Part shown: one piece after another, positions 1 to 10,335 of the stretch
Layout of the letters: each line of letters starts with the position of its first letter
Position numbering within the stretch: position 1 is the stretch's first letter
Assembly (NCBI GenBank): GCA_949948745.1
Contig: CATLHA010000006.1
Span: forward strand, 1 to 64,000
Origin: an uncultured Caryophanales bacterium
GTDB taxonomy: Bacteria; Bacillota_I; Bacilli_A; RF39; UBA660
Direction of reading: 5' to 3'
Length of the DNA stretch: 64,000 nt
The notes under the pieces: generated by a model
What the model saw: the letters and a program-made list of their open reading frames with translations, nothing else
Databases searched by the model: none
What the model was told of the DNA's origin: nothing
Made by a program: the position numbers and the translations under genes

Positions 1-57
1 TATGCAGGCGTAAATCGTAAAGCGCTGGGAAGCGCTGCCAGAAAGAGAGCCTTATAG
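1..57 (+). CDS. C-terminal end of an unidentified upstream ORF (partial; ...YAGVNRKALGSAARKRAL*)
   Basis: Frame 1 open to TAG at 55-57, followed by a terminator hairpin; too short to identify and could be non-coding. Confidence 0.25.
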   Translation, partial: YAGVNRKALGSAARKRAL

Positions 58-71
58 GCGATAGAGAAAAA

Positions 72-103
72 CCACTAGCTTAGCTAGTGGATATTTTTTG
101 CTT
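72..103 (+). terminator. Rho-independent terminator
   Basis: ccactagct/agctagtgg stem followed by a T-rich run. Confidence 0.8.
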
Positions 104-139
104 TTTTGATTTTATATTTCCATTTTGAAATAAGATTTC

Positions 140-168
140 TTGACTTATTTTCGTATTAAATTTACAAT
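140..168 (+). promoter_or_regulatory. Sigma70-type promoter for rny
   Basis: TTGACT (140-145) - 17 nt - TACAAT (163-168). Confidence 0.65.
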
Positions 169-224
169 AGAAATAGATGTAAATGATTTAAATGATTATA
201 TACATAGATAAATGGAGGTAGGAT

Positions 225-1778
225 ATGAATCAAATTATACTCTCCATTTTACTAGTCGTTATTGGATTAATTTCAGGATTTGGATTATCTATACTTTTTA
301 ATTATTATAGAGAAAATGGAACTTCTAAGAAAATTGAGGCTATGCTTGAAAAAGCAAAAAAAGATGCTGAAAAAACAAAAAGAGAGTCTATTTTAGAAAC
401 AAAAGAAGAGATACATAAATTAAAGTTAGAAAATGAAAAAGATTTGAAAGAGAAAAAAAATGAGGTAAAGCTTTCTGAGGAACGCTTGATTCAGCGTGAG
501 AAAAACATGGATAAACGTGATGAACTTTACCAAAAAAGAGAATCTATTTTAGATGATAGAGAAAACAAACTATTTGAAAAACAAAAAGAAATCCAAGACG
601 AACAGGTGAAAGTGGAGGAAATTAAACAACAACAATTAGATTTACTACATGAAATCTCAGGGATTGGGATTGATAAAGCTAAAGAAATGGTTATGAGCAA
701 AGTAAAAGAGGCAATGTCTAAGGAAATTACTGCTTATATCAGAGAGTCAGAAAATGAAGCAAAATTGGAAGTGGATAGAAAAGCAAAGGAATTATTAGTT
801 AGTTCTATGCAAAAATTTGCATCTGATGTTGCGAATGAACAAACTGTTACAGTATTAAATCTTGCGAATGATGATATGAAGGGTAGAATCATTGGTCGTG
901 AAGGAAGAAATATTCGTACCATTGAAGCAATTACGGGAGTCGATTTAATTATTGATGATACTCCTGAAGCTGTTGTATTATCAAGTTTTGATCCATTGCG
1001 TCGTGAAATCGCTAGAGTTACACTTGAGACTTTACTAAAAGATGGAAGAATTCATCCAACTAGAATTGAAGAATTGTATGATAAAGTTACAAAGGATATG
1101 CGAGGAAAAATTATCGAATACGGTAATGATGCCTTGTTTGAACTTGGTTTAACGAAAGTAGATCCTGAACTTGTAGAATTAATTGGTAAATTACATTTCC
1201 GTACAAGTTATGGACAAAATGCTCTACAACATTCTATTGAAGTGGCACATTTGGCTGGAGTTTTGGCTGGAGAACTTGGAGAGAATGTTGCTTTGGCAAA
1301 ACGTGCAGGGCTTTTACATGACATTGGAAAAGCAATAGATCATGAAGTAGAAGGAAGTCATGTTGCAATTGGTGTTGATTTGGTTAAAAAATATCATGAA
1401 CATGATGTTGTAATTGACTCGATTGCATCTCATCATGGGGATGCTGCACCTAAAAGTGTTATTGCAGTTATTATAGCAATTGCAGATGCACTTAGTGCTT
1501 CACGTCCAGGGGCTAGAAATGATTCTTTAGAAAACTATATTAAACGTTTGGAACAATTAGAGTCTATCGGTAATGATATTCCAGGTGTTGAAAAAACATT
1601 CGCAGTACAAGCTGGTCGTGAATTACGTGTTATAGTAAAACCTGAGGAAGTAGATGATTTGGCTTCTCATCAGATAGCTCGTGATATTAAGGAGCAAATT
1701 GAAACTACAATGCAGTATCCTGGTACAATTAAGGTTACAGTAGTTCGAGAAACGAGAGCACAAGAAGAGGCAAAATAG
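225..1778 (+). CDS. rny: Ribonuclease Y
   Basis: N-terminal TM, long coiled coil, KH region ([31 protein letters not shown]), HD domain ([10 protein letters not shown]...[12 protein letters not shown]). Confidence 0.97.
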   Translation: MNQIILSILLVVIGLISGFGLSILFNYYRENGTSKKIEAMLEKAKKDAEKTKRESILETKEEIHKLKLENEKDLKEKKNEVKLSEERLIQREKNMDKRDELYQKRESILDDRENKLFEKQKEIQDEQVKVEEIKQQQLDLLHEISGIGIDKAKEMVMSKVKEAMSKEITAYIRESENEAKLEVDRKAKELLVSSMQKFASDVANEQTVTVLNLANDDMKGRIIGREGRNIRTIEAITGVDLIIDDTPEAVVLSSFDPLRREIARVTLETLLKDGRIHPTRIEELYDKVTKDMRGKIIEYGNDALFELGLTKVDPELVELIGKLHFRTSYGQNALQHSIEVAHLAGVLAGELGENVALAKRAGLLHDIGKAIDHEVEGSHVAIGVDLVKKYHEHDVVIDSIASHHGDAAPKSVIAVIIAIADALSASRPGARNDSLENYIKRLEQLESIGNDIPGVEKTFAVQAGRELRVIVKPEEVDDLASHQIARDIKEQIETTMQYPGTIKVTVVRETRAQEEAK

Positions 1779-1849
1779 ACCTCTTTTTTTCTTGTAACTT
1801 TATTTTAAATTTGTTATATTTAATATAGAGTAGAAAGGAAGAATTTAAC

Positions 1850-2728
1850 ATGTATAATGAGGAACAAGTTTTACAAAAAGTTTCTAATAAAAAACAAAAA
1901 GAAATGCTAATACTGACAATTGCTGTTTGTGTATTCTTGATTATTGTTCTAGCAATCTGTATGTATTTTTATTCTGATAATTTACCACTAGTTGATTTGC
2001 CAACATATACGGTTTCTCCAGAAGATTGGACTACTGATAATGTTGTTGTTACAATTACAAATAATCCAAATCATATTCAATCTTATTCATTTGATGGGGG
2101 ACTAACATGGCAAGCTAATAGTAGTTATACCGTGACTGATAATAAAGAAATAACGATTCAAGTATTAGATACAAAAAATAAATATAGTAGACAACAAACT
2201 GTTACGATTTCCAATATTGATCGTACTGCACCAGAAATTAATTTTACAGATAATCCAACTACAATTCAAATGGGTCAAAATTGGACTGTTGGTATTGGTG
2301 CCCAAGTAACAGATAAAGAGTCTGGTTTAAGTAATAATTATACAACAATTCCAGCTACTATTGATACTAGTCGTGAAGGTGTATTTGAAATTACTTATTC
2401 TGCATTTGACAGGGCTGGGAATTTTGCAGAAAAGAAAAGAACTGTTATTGTGAAAGATACAAAAGGTAGGACTTATTATAGATATCGTGATGGAAGAATT
2501 GAATCCTATGAGTGTGAACCATATTTATGTAAATGTGTAACCTCTTCACAGGCTTCTTCTACTGGTACTTGTCCTACTGGATATACTTTAAATAGTGAGG
2601 GTCAATGTTGTAATACGTGTTATAAGATGTGTTCCCGTACAGTTTGGGGCGAATGGAGTGAGTGGAGTCAAAAAGAAGTAACTCCGACTGCAACAAGAGA
2701 AGTTGAAACAATGATTCGAGAGGATTAG
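1850..2728 (+). CDS. Membrane-anchored extracellular protein: beta-sandwich domains plus C-terminal 8-Cys/WxxW module
   Basis: N-terminal TM helix; bacterial Ig-like region (TAPEINFTDNPTTIQMGQNWTVGIGAQVTDKESGL); Cys-rich tail ending WGEWSEWS. Confidence 0.75.
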   Translation: MYNEEQVLQKVSNKKQKEMLILTIAVCVFLIIVLAICMYFYSDNLPLVDLPTYTVSPEDWTTDNVVVTITNNPNHIQSYSFDGGLTWQANSSYTVTDNKEITIQVLDTKNKYSRQQTVTISNIDRTAPEINFTDNPTTIQMGQNWTVGIGAQVTDKESGLSNNYTTIPATIDTSREGVFEITYSAFDRAGNFAEKKRTVIVKDTKGRTYYRYRDGRIESYECEPYLCKCVTSSQASSTGTCPTGYTLNSEGQCCNTCYKMCSRTVWGEWSEWSQKEVTPTATREVETMIRED

Positions 2729-3685
2729 GTGAAAAAAATGTTTGGAAAAAAAGAAGAATATACTGGTCCTGTAGATCAATATGGTCGTCCTTTAGATGTG
2801 GAGGAACCAAAAAGAAGTGCAGAGGATGATAGGCATTTACTTAAGGTGATTTTTACTTCATTAGCAGTTGTTACTATTGTTATTGTATTTATTATATTTG
2901 GTTTCAATTATTTTCATCAAAATAGTTTAAAAATTCCAACTGCTAAATTATCTACGACAGAGTGGACTAAGGATGATGTTATTGTTACTGTTGATACATC
3001 TAGAGGCAGTGCAGAAGAATTTTCCTTTGATGGTGGATTAACTTGGCAAGAAAGCAATCAATTTGTCGTTACGAAAAATCAGGAGTTGTCTATTCAAGTG
3101 AGAACTTCTTCTGGTAAGGTTAGCAAACCTGCTACTTTGGTTATTTCTAATATTGACAAGGAGAAACCAGATCTTTACTTTATTGATTCTTATATTGTGG
3201 CAGTAGGTAGTAATTTTGATCCTAGGGAAAATGTAACTGCTATTGATAATGGTTCTGGAATTGATGAATATAATATTGATACTTCTGTTTTGGATTTATC
3301 TACTCCTGGCGAATATGCTATTTCTTACTATATAAGTGATATGGTAGGAAATGAGGTGTTGAAAACTAGAAAAATCATTGTAGAACCGACATTAAGTGAA
3401 TATAGGTATCGTTCTAGAAGTGTTTCAGTTGTAGAATCAGAGTGTAGAGTTGCTTGTCGTTGTGATAATACAGATGCAGAGGGTAATTGTCCGGCTGGTA
3501 CGTATTTAGATAAGGAGAGTGGTGCTTGTTGTGCGTCTTGCTTAGAACCTTGTTTAGAAACTGAATATGGAGAATGGTCTAACTGGCAAGAAAAAAGAAT
3601 TCTTCCTACTAAAGAATTGGAAGTTCAAATGATTACAAAACAAGCTTTAGAACAATTGATTTTGGACGAACAACAGGCTAAATAA
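2729..3685 (+). CDS. Paralog of the preceding gene (TM, beta-sandwich, 8-Cys/WxxW module)
   Basis: GTG start directly after the previous stop; same architecture, including SFDGGLTWQ and the Cys-rich YGEWSNW tail. Confidence 0.75.
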   Translation: MKKMFGKKEEYTGPVDQYGRPLDVEEPKRSAEDDRHLLKVIFTSLAVVTIVIVFIIFGFNYFHQNSLKIPTAKLSTTEWTKDDVIVTVDTSRGSAEEFSFDGGLTWQESNQFVVTKNQELSIQVRTSSGKVSKPATLVISNIDKEKPDLYFIDSYIVAVGSNFDPRENVTAIDNGSGIDEYNIDTSVLDLSTPGEYAISYYISDMVGNEVLKTRKIIVEPTLSEYRYRSRSVSVVESECRVACRCDNTDAEGNCPAGTYLDKESGACCASCLEPCLETEYGEWSNWQEKRILPTKELEVQMITKQALEQLILDEQQAK

Positions 3686-3703
3686 AAGAAGAAAATCTAT
3701 TAG

Positions 3704-3994
3704 ATGGAATTAGAATCAAAGGAACTAGGAAATACTGAGTTTCTAAATTGTTTTTTAATAACACACTATTCAAAATACCAGATGTTTGAGGAATTAGAAG
3801 ATGATTCAAGAGTTTTATCATTGATGGATAATACAAAAAATATTTTAAAAAATAAGTGGTTAAAAACAGTAGATTAATTGTATAGTGAAATGTTAGAAGA
3901 AGTAAATCGTCGGGGATTAGAAGTTCAAAGTTTAGATATAGATTTAATATATAGTGATAACTTTTTTTTCTTTTCAAGATTTGATGAGAAATAA
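3704..3994 (+). pseudogene. Degraded ORF with in-frame TAA at 3875-3877
   Basis: Same frame reads MELESKELGNTEFLNCFLITHYSKYQMFEELEDDSRVLSLMDNTKNILKNKWLKTVD*LYSEMLEEVNRRGLEVQSLDIDLIYSDNFFFFSRFDEK*. Confidence 0.45.
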
Positions 3995-4020
3995 TTCGAC
4001 TTATATTAGAAAAAGATAAT

Positions 4021-4085
4021 ATAAAAAAATTTCAGATTTATGAACTATATTTTAAAGTGGAAAGTTCATTTCTGAAATTTTTATT
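4021..4085. terminator. Long imperfect inverted repeat, likely bidirectional terminator
   Basis: ataaaaaaatttcagatttatgaact ... agttcatttctgaaatttttat; arms about 22 nt. Confidence 0.5.
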
Positions 4086-4138
4086 TTGAGTAAATATTAG
4101 TTTTAATAGTTTATCATTTTTGTTTATTAAGATTTTAT

Positions 4139-4908
4139 TTAGTTTCGCTTGAAAAATTGCTTTATTTTTTGAATTCCAGTTTTTTTAGGTTCTTGTTTTT
4201 CCTCCTCAGGATTTTCAAAGGGATTAGAATATAAAAATTCTTGAATATAAGGAGGCAAATTTTTAAATTCTATCAATACGTTATCAATAAAGTTTGGATC
4301 AGTTGCAAATAAAGACTTTAATTTATATACATCTTCCCATTCCCAATTATGTATAGTATTACATTGTTCTGATATTGAGCATTTATCTAAATTCATAGAA
4401 TATTTAATTTGGTAATTGGTGTCACCTATAGCAATAGAACCTTGATTTAATCTTATTTTAGGAATTTTTGATAATCTTCCATCTTCTCCATATATGAGAT
4501 CTACTTCTGTAATAGTGGCATCAGGACTATGCCACCCTTTTAAATCATATTCTTCTGTGAAAAATTCATTTTCTATAATAGTATTATATAAATTAGTAAA
4601 GTCGATTCTATTTAAGATTTTTTGTTGTTCTTCTAAATTAAGTCGCTCTGATAAAATAAAGAATGTATTATTTTTTCTTCCAACTAATAATTCTTTTTGA
4701 TAACTGCCACTATATGACATTTTTATTAGTAAACATTCATTTTCTTTGATTTTTCTTTTAGAAACTTCTATTTTTGTACAATGGCATACAATTCCAAACC
4801 GATCTTTAAATTATTGTATAATTCTGATATTCCTTGATTCCATATATTATGTATATAATTCTTTTTTGTAAAATCAATTAATTCTTTTAATGAAACGTAT
4901 CCCGGCAT
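4139..4908 (-). pseudogene. Hypothetical protein gene with probable 1-nt frameshift (46-aa and 193-aa ORF pieces)
   Basis: ORF 4139-4720 (-) is open upstream of its first ATG; ORF 4768-4908 (-) has a good SD (aaaggagg). The two join into one protein if one A is restored at about 4800-4812. Confidence 0.5.
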
Positions 4909-4986
4909 AGGAACCTCCTTTAATTTAATGCTATAAATATTGTATCATTAAATATTCTTTTTTTTAATTATTTTATAAAAAAACCA

Positions 4987-6693
4987 CTAATTTTGATTAG
5001 CGATTTCTTTCTCTTTATTAATATCAATAATTACAGGTAATATAATTGGTCTTCTTCCAGTAAGTTCTTCAGTATAGGTAATTAATTCACCAATGATTTT
5101 TGCTTTTATTTCATTGATATTATCTTTACTATTTATCAATCGATCATTAATTACATTTTCACTTGTTACTTCTATTTGTTTAATTAGTTCTTCATTTTCA
5201 TTTACTAGAATAAATCCTCGAGTTGTAATATTTGGTTTAATTAGTAGTTTTCTTTTTGCCATATCAATATTTGCGATTACTACTAAGATTCCATCATTAG
5301 ACATCATTTTTCTGTCTCTAATTACAACTCCACCAACTTCACCAATTCTGTTTCCATCTACATAAACATCATCACCAGATACTTTTTCTTTAGCTTTTGT
5401 AATTACGTGATTTGTAAGATTTAAGATATCTCCATTTTCTAAAACAAAAGTGTTTTCTTTTGGAATACCACAATCAATTGCGATATTTGCATGGTGATTT
5501 AGCATTCTATATTCTCCATGGAATGGCATCATATATTTTGGCATAATCAATCGAATCATTAATTTTAATTCTTCTTCATTGGCATGTCCTGATGTATGTA
5601 GGTCTCCATCTGAATTTCCATTTGTGAATACTTGTACACCTTTTAGGTATAGTTTATTAATTGTTTTTGAAATAGCAAGTGCATTTCCTGGAATTGGAGA
5701 TGAAGAGAATATTACAATATCATCTGGTCTTAAGGATACATGTTTATGTGTTCCTTCTGCAATTCTTGAAAGTGCTGCGAGTGGCTCTCCTTGAGATCCA
5801 GTACATAGTACAGCTACTTCGCCAGGTTTTAATGTATTTGCTACTTCTGGAGTGATAAATAGTTCTTTATGATTAATATATCCTCCGTTAATTGATATTT
5901 GAATATTGTTTTCCATGCTTCGTCCAAAGACACATATTTTTCTATTATGTTTGTAGCATGTTTCTACGATATGTTTTAAGCGGTATATATTTGAAGCAAA
6001 TGTCGCAAGAATAATTCTTCTATTTGAATATTTAGTAAAAATGTCCATTAGAGTATCATCTACTTTGGATTCACTAATTGACATACCTTCGTTTAAGGCA
6101 TTTGTTGAATCACTGATTAATAAATCTACTCCACGTTTTCCTAATTCAGCCATTTTATGTAAATCAGCCATAGGACCAATCGGAGTCAAGTCAAATTTAA
6201 AGTCACCAGTTGTTACAATGCTCCCATTTGGTGTTTTTACATAAATTCCATGAGAATCTGGAATTGAGTGTGTTGTTCTAAAAAATTCAATTTCAATGTT
6301 TTTAAGTTTTATTTTTGTAGTATCATCATATGCATATAAATGATCATATCTAATATTTCTATCTTCTAATTTAATCGCAATTAATTCTTTTGCTTGATTA
6401 GGAGCATAGATTGCAGGAATATTTACTGTTTGTAGTAAAAAAGGAATTCCTCCGATATGGTCCTCATGCCCATGAGTTATTACTAAACATTTAATTTTTT
6501 CTTGATTCTCTTTTAAAAATGTGTAATCTGGAAGTACATAGTCAATTCCTAATAAGTCTCCCTCAGGAAAACGTATTCCAGCATCGATGATTACAATTTC
6601 ATCTTTGTACATTACACAGTACATATTCTTTCCGACTTCGCCTAAACCACCTAAAACAATAAGTTTTGTTTCATTTGGTTTGTTTCGTATCAC
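4987..6693 (-). CDS. rnj: Ribonuclease J (beta-CASP metallo-hydrolase)
   Basis: GGLGEVGKNMYCVMY, THGHEDHIGGIPFLL, SGHANEEELKLMIRLIMPKYMMPFHGEYRML. Confidence 0.95.
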   Translation of the reverse strand: MIRNKPNETKLIVLGGLGEVGKNMYCVMYKDEIVIIDAGIRFPEGDLLGIDYVLPDYTFLKENQEKIKCLVITHGHEDHIGGIPFLLQTVNIPAIYAPNQAKELIAIKLEDRNIRYDHLYAYDDTTKIKLKNIEIEFFRTTHSIPDSHGIYVKTPNGSIVTTGDFKFDLTPIGPMADLHKMAELGKRGVDLLISDSTNALNEGMSISESKVDDTLMDIFTKYSNRRIILATFASNIYRLKHIVETCYKHNRKICVFGRSMENNIQISINGGYINHKELFITPEVANTLKPGEVAVLCTGSQGEPLAALSRIAEGTHKHVSLRPDDIVIFSSSPIPGNALAISKTINKLYLKGVQVFTNGNSDGDLHTSGHANEEELKLMIRLIMPKYMMPFHGEYRMLNHHANIAIDCGIPKENTFVLENGDILNLTNHVITKAKEKVSGDDVYVDGNRIGEVGGVVIRDRKMMSNDGILVVIANIDMAKRKLLIKPNITTRGFILVNENEELIKQIEVTSENVINDRLINSKDNINEIKAKIIGELITYTEELTGRRPIILPVIIDINKEKEIANQN

Positions 6694-6935
6694 TTTTATA
6701 ATACTCCTTTCTTTAAGTTAATTTTTGATATAAAAGAACTAACCGATAAAATTATACTAAAAAATTGTCTTTTTGTCTATCTTTTTCGAATTTGTTGACA
6801 TCTCCATTTATTTTATTATTTTCTTAGGAAGAAAACTCGTCATTTAAAATACTTTTTCTTTATTTTATTTATAGTATTTTAAATAATAGTTTGTTATAAT
6901 GGTATTTGTAAAAGAGGGTATCGACAGGAGGATTT

Positions 6936-8120
6936 ATGGGATTATTTAATAAAATTAAAAATATGTTTAAAAATACATCTTCTTCTAACGAATTGGATGA
7001 AAGTGTAAAAGAAGAACAAAATATAGAAGTAAAAAATGATTATGAAGTTAAAAATAATGTCGAAGAGATAATAGATAATAATATTACAGATGATGTTGAT
7101 AATACAGTTGATTTGGAAGAAAAATACTTATCTAATGAATCTACTAAAGGTGTCAATAATGATGTCAATAGAGATGTTAATAATGATAGTCATAAAGATG
7201 TAAAAATTTATGAGAAAGGACTATCAAAGTCAAGAAAAGGATTTGTTTCTAATTTGATTGGGTTAACCAATCGATATCAAAAAATTACAGATGAATATTT
7301 TGATGAGTTAGAAGAAATTTTGATTATGGCAGATATTGGTGTTCATACAGTGATGGATTTTATGGATAGACTAAGGGATCGTGTTCGTAAAGAAAAAATT
7401 GAAAATCCTTCGGAGTTAAAAGAAATTATTGTAGATGAATTATTTATTATTTATGTAGATGATAATATTTTGACAAATAAAATCCATTATACAGAGGAAG
7501 GACCAACTGTACTTCTATTTGTTGGTGTTAATGGTGTGGGAAAAACAACTACTATTGGAAAACTTGCTTGGAAATTAAAAAATGAAGGTAAGAAAGTGCT
7601 TCTTGTAGCTGGTGACACATTTCGTGCAGGGGCTACAAAGCAATTAAAAGAGTGGAGTGAAAGGGTTTCTGTTTCCTTTGTTGGAAAAGAGGAGGGAGTT
7701 GATCCTGCTTCCGTTGTTTTTGATGGGCTTAAAAAGGCGAAAGAAGAAAACTTTGATGTAGTATTAATTGATACAGCTGGACGTTTACAAAATAGGGTTA
7801 ATTTAATGAATGAACTTGAAAAAGTAAACAGAATTATTGGTAGAGAAATTCCAGATGCACCTCATGAAACATTGCTAATTATTGACGCGACTACTGGGCA
7901 AAATGGGATTAGTCAAGCACAAAAATTTAAAGAAATTACCAATATCACAGGAATCGTTTTAACAAAGTTGGATGGTACAGCTAAAGGTGGTATTGTACTT
8001 GCAATAAAAGAAGAAGTAAATCTGCCAGTGAAATATATTGGTTTGGGAGAAGCTAAAGAAGACTTACAGTCGTTTGATATTGAAAAATATATTTATGGAT
8101 TATTTAAAGATATAATGTAG
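6936..8120 (+). CDS. ftsY: Signal recognition particle receptor FtsY
   Basis: SRP GTPase motifs GVNGVGKTTTIGKLA, DTFRAGA, DTAGR, TKLDGTAKGG; acidic N-terminal region. Confidence 0.96.
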   Translation: MGLFNKIKNMFKNTSSSNELDESVKEEQNIEVKNDYEVKNNVEEIIDNNITDDVDNTVDLEEKYLSNESTKGVNNDVNRDVNNDSHKDVKIYEKGLSKSRKGFVSNLIGLTNRYQKITDEYFDELEEILIMADIGVHTVMDFMDRLRDRVRKEKIENPSELKEIIVDELFIIYVDDNILTNKIHYTEEGPTVLLFVGVNGVGKTTTIGKLAWKLKNEGKKVLLVAGDTFRAGATKQLKEWSERVSVSFVGKEEGVDPASVVFDGLKKAKEENFDVVLIDTAGRLQNRVNLMNELEKVNRIIGREIPDAPHETLLIIDATTGQNGISQAQKFKEITNITGIVLTKLDGTAKGGIVLAIKEEVNLPVKYIGLGEAKEDLQSFDIEKYIYGLFKDIM

Positions 8121-8128
8121 GTGAAAAT

Positions 8129-8419
8129 ATGGATAAAAAAATATATTTGAATAGTTTATATGATTACTATTCTCTCCTTTTTACTGAAAAGCAAAGAGAA
8201 TATTTTGAAGAATACTATTTTAATGATTTATCTTTAAGTGAAATTGCAGAAAATAGTGGGGTTAGTAGGAATGCAGTTCATGGACAAATCAAGATTGTAG
8301 AAGAAAAGCTAGAATTTTATGAAAAAACTTTAAAATTATACGAAAAAGCTAATAAAATTCGACAACTAATAAAGAACCTTGATGATGATTTAAAAGAAAA
8401 AATAGAAGAATTAATATAA
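8129..8419 (+). CDS. ylxM: YlxM/UPF0122 family DNA-binding protein
   Basis: YDYYSLLFTEKQREYFEEYYFNDLSLSEIAENSGVSRNAVHGQIK; adjacent to ftsY. Confidence 0.9.
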   Translation: MDKKIYLNSLYDYYSLLFTEKQREYFEEYYFNDLSLSEIAENSGVSRNAVHGQIKIVEEKLEFYEKTLKLYEKANKIRQLIKNLDDDLKEKIEELI

Positions 8420-8449
8420 AAAGAATAAAAAAGGAAAAGGGGCAAAATC

Positions 8450-10294
8450 ATGTTTGATAGAATTACTTATATCACGGATAGTGGAGCAAATGTCCGTATA
8501 AAAAATGAGGGGGAAATTGTAGAAGATTTAATGAATCTACATGTCCTTTTTGAAGATAGTGAAAAAAAGGTAGTAGCGGAAATTGAAAATGTTAATGATA
8601 ATGTTATTGGTACTAAATTTTTAGGAGAAGTAGTAAATGGAAAGTTTGTGACTGGTATCATTCGTAAACCTGGATTGAATTCAAAGGTTAGAATTATTAA
8701 TAGGGATGAATTCGCAATGCTTGTTATGCAAGATAGTAATGATGCTATTATGCTTGGTTATAGTCCTCTTTATAATGATTATCCAATTCGTGTTAATGTA
8801 AATGATATTTTTAGTGCACATTTGGCTATTTTTGGAAATACTGGTAGTGGTAAAAGTTGTGGAGTTGCTAGTATTTTACAAAACTTGTTTAATTGCCCTG
8901 GTTTTTTACCTTATAATGCAAACTTTATTATTTTTGATTCCACTGGTGAATATAAAAATGCCTTTTCAAAAATTAATACAATTGATCCAAATTACAGATA
9001 TAATTTATATTCTACTTCGGATGAAATTACGGATAAAGCAGAGAAATTAAGAATTCCTTTATGGTTATTAACAGTAGATGATTTTGCTTTGTTATTATCA
9101 GCTACGAGCCCTACACAAATTCCTATTATTGAGAGAATGATTCAATTAGTAAATATTTTTCAGTCTCCAGATATTAACGTAGAAGCATATAAAGATCATT
9201 TGATTGCCAAAGCAATTATGAGTATTTTATATTCTAATGAGACATCAGCTAAGAAAAGAGATGATATTTTCTCTATTTTAACCTCTTGTTCTACACATAA
9301 TTTTAGCTTAGAAACAGAGGTTATGGGTGTTGGATATAGTAGGAAATTTCGTGAATGTTTTATTATCGATTCTCTTGGTCAATTTGCAGAAAGTGTTTTG
9401 ATTACAAAATATGTTGCAGATTTTATTAATGATGATTTTGATCGTATGGTTATGACTAAGACTAATTATTTTACTCTAGAAGATTTAGAGACTGCTTTAA
9501 ACTTTACATTAATTAGTGAAGGTTGGTTAAAAAATGATAAGACATATGGAGATGCGGTTACTTTAAAAGTAAGACTACATACTTTAATTATTGGTGGATA
9601 TTCAAGATTCTTTAAACTTGATAAGTTCATTGATAAGACCACTTATTTGCATGATTTATTGTTTGATAATAATGGTAGAAAATATCAAGTAGTTAACTTT
9701 AACTTAGAAGATGTTGATGATTCTTTTGCTAAAGTACTTGCGAAGATTTTTTCAAGGATTGTTTTTGATTTTGCGAAAAAGTTGGATCAAAGAGCTTCTG
9801 TTCCATTCAATATTATTTTGGAAGAGGCTCACCGTTATATTCAAAATGATAATGATCAATTTTTACTTGGGTATAATATTTTCGATAGGATTTCTAAAGA
9901 AGGAAGAAAATATGGGGTTATGTTGACATTAATTTCACAACGTCCTGTTGAAATTAGTGATACAGTTATTTCTCAATGTAGTAATTTCTTGATTTTTAAG
10001 ATGAACCATCCAAGAGATGTGGAATATATTAAGAAAATGGTACCTAATATTAATTCTGAGATTGTGGATAAACAAAAAGTTTTACAAGTTGGACATTGTG
10101 TTGGATTTGGACAAGCCTTTAAGGTTCCAACAATTATACGTATGAAGTTGCCTGATCCTATGCCACAAAGTAATAGTGCAGATGTTTATGCTAGATGGAC
10201 ATATTCTCATCAACAAGCTCAACAACAGCAACCTGTACAACAACAGCAGCCATCAATTCAACAACAACAATTTGATAACAATACAATTTATTAA
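8450..10294 (+). CDS. HerA-like (DUF87) ATPase, Q-rich C-terminus
   Basis: Walker A GNTGSGKS, IILEEAHRYI, LISQRPVEISDTVISQCSNFLIFKM; C-terminal poly-Q. Confidence 0.85.
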   Translation: MFDRITYITDSGANVRIKNEGEIVEDLMNLHVLFEDSEKKVVAEIENVNDNVIGTKFLGEVVNGKFVTGIIRKPGLNSKVRIINRDEFAMLVMQDSNDAIMLGYSPLYNDYPIRVNVNDIFSAHLAIFGNTGSGKSCGVASILQNLFNCPGFLPYNANFIIFDSTGEYKNAFSKINTIDPNYRYNLYSTSDEITDKAEKLRIPLWLLTVDDFALLLSATSPTQIPIIERMIQLVNIFQSPDINVEAYKDHLIAKAIMSILYSNETSAKKRDDIFSILTSCSTHNFSLETEVMGVGYSRKFRECFIIDSLGQFAESVLITKYVADFINDDFDRMVMTKTNYFTLEDLETALNFTLISEGWLKNDKTYGDAVTLKVRLHTLIIGGYSRFFKLDKFIDKTTYLHDLLFDNNGRKYQVVNFNLEDVDDSFAKVLAKIFSRIVFDFAKKLDQRASVPFNIILEEAHRYIQNDNDQFLLGYNIFDRISKEGRKYGVMLTLISQRPVEISDTVISQCSNFLIFKMNHPRDVEYIKKMVPNINSEIVDKQKVLQVGHCVGFGQAFKVPTIIRMKLPDPMPQSNSADVYARWTYSHQQAQQQQPVQQQQPSIQQQQFDNNTIY

Positions 10295-10335
10295 TGGATA
10301 GAAAATAATATTTGACTAATTTTAGGAGGATTACT

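Noticed and set aside
734-922. Minus-strand 62-aa ORF inside rny
   Set aside because: Antisense ORF within a confidently identified gene; no SD or conserved features.
10204-10290. CAA/CAG-rich poly-Q tail of the first HerA-like gene as a contingency repeat
   Set aside because: Short, irregular, in-frame trinucleotide run at the C-terminus; length change would not switch expression.
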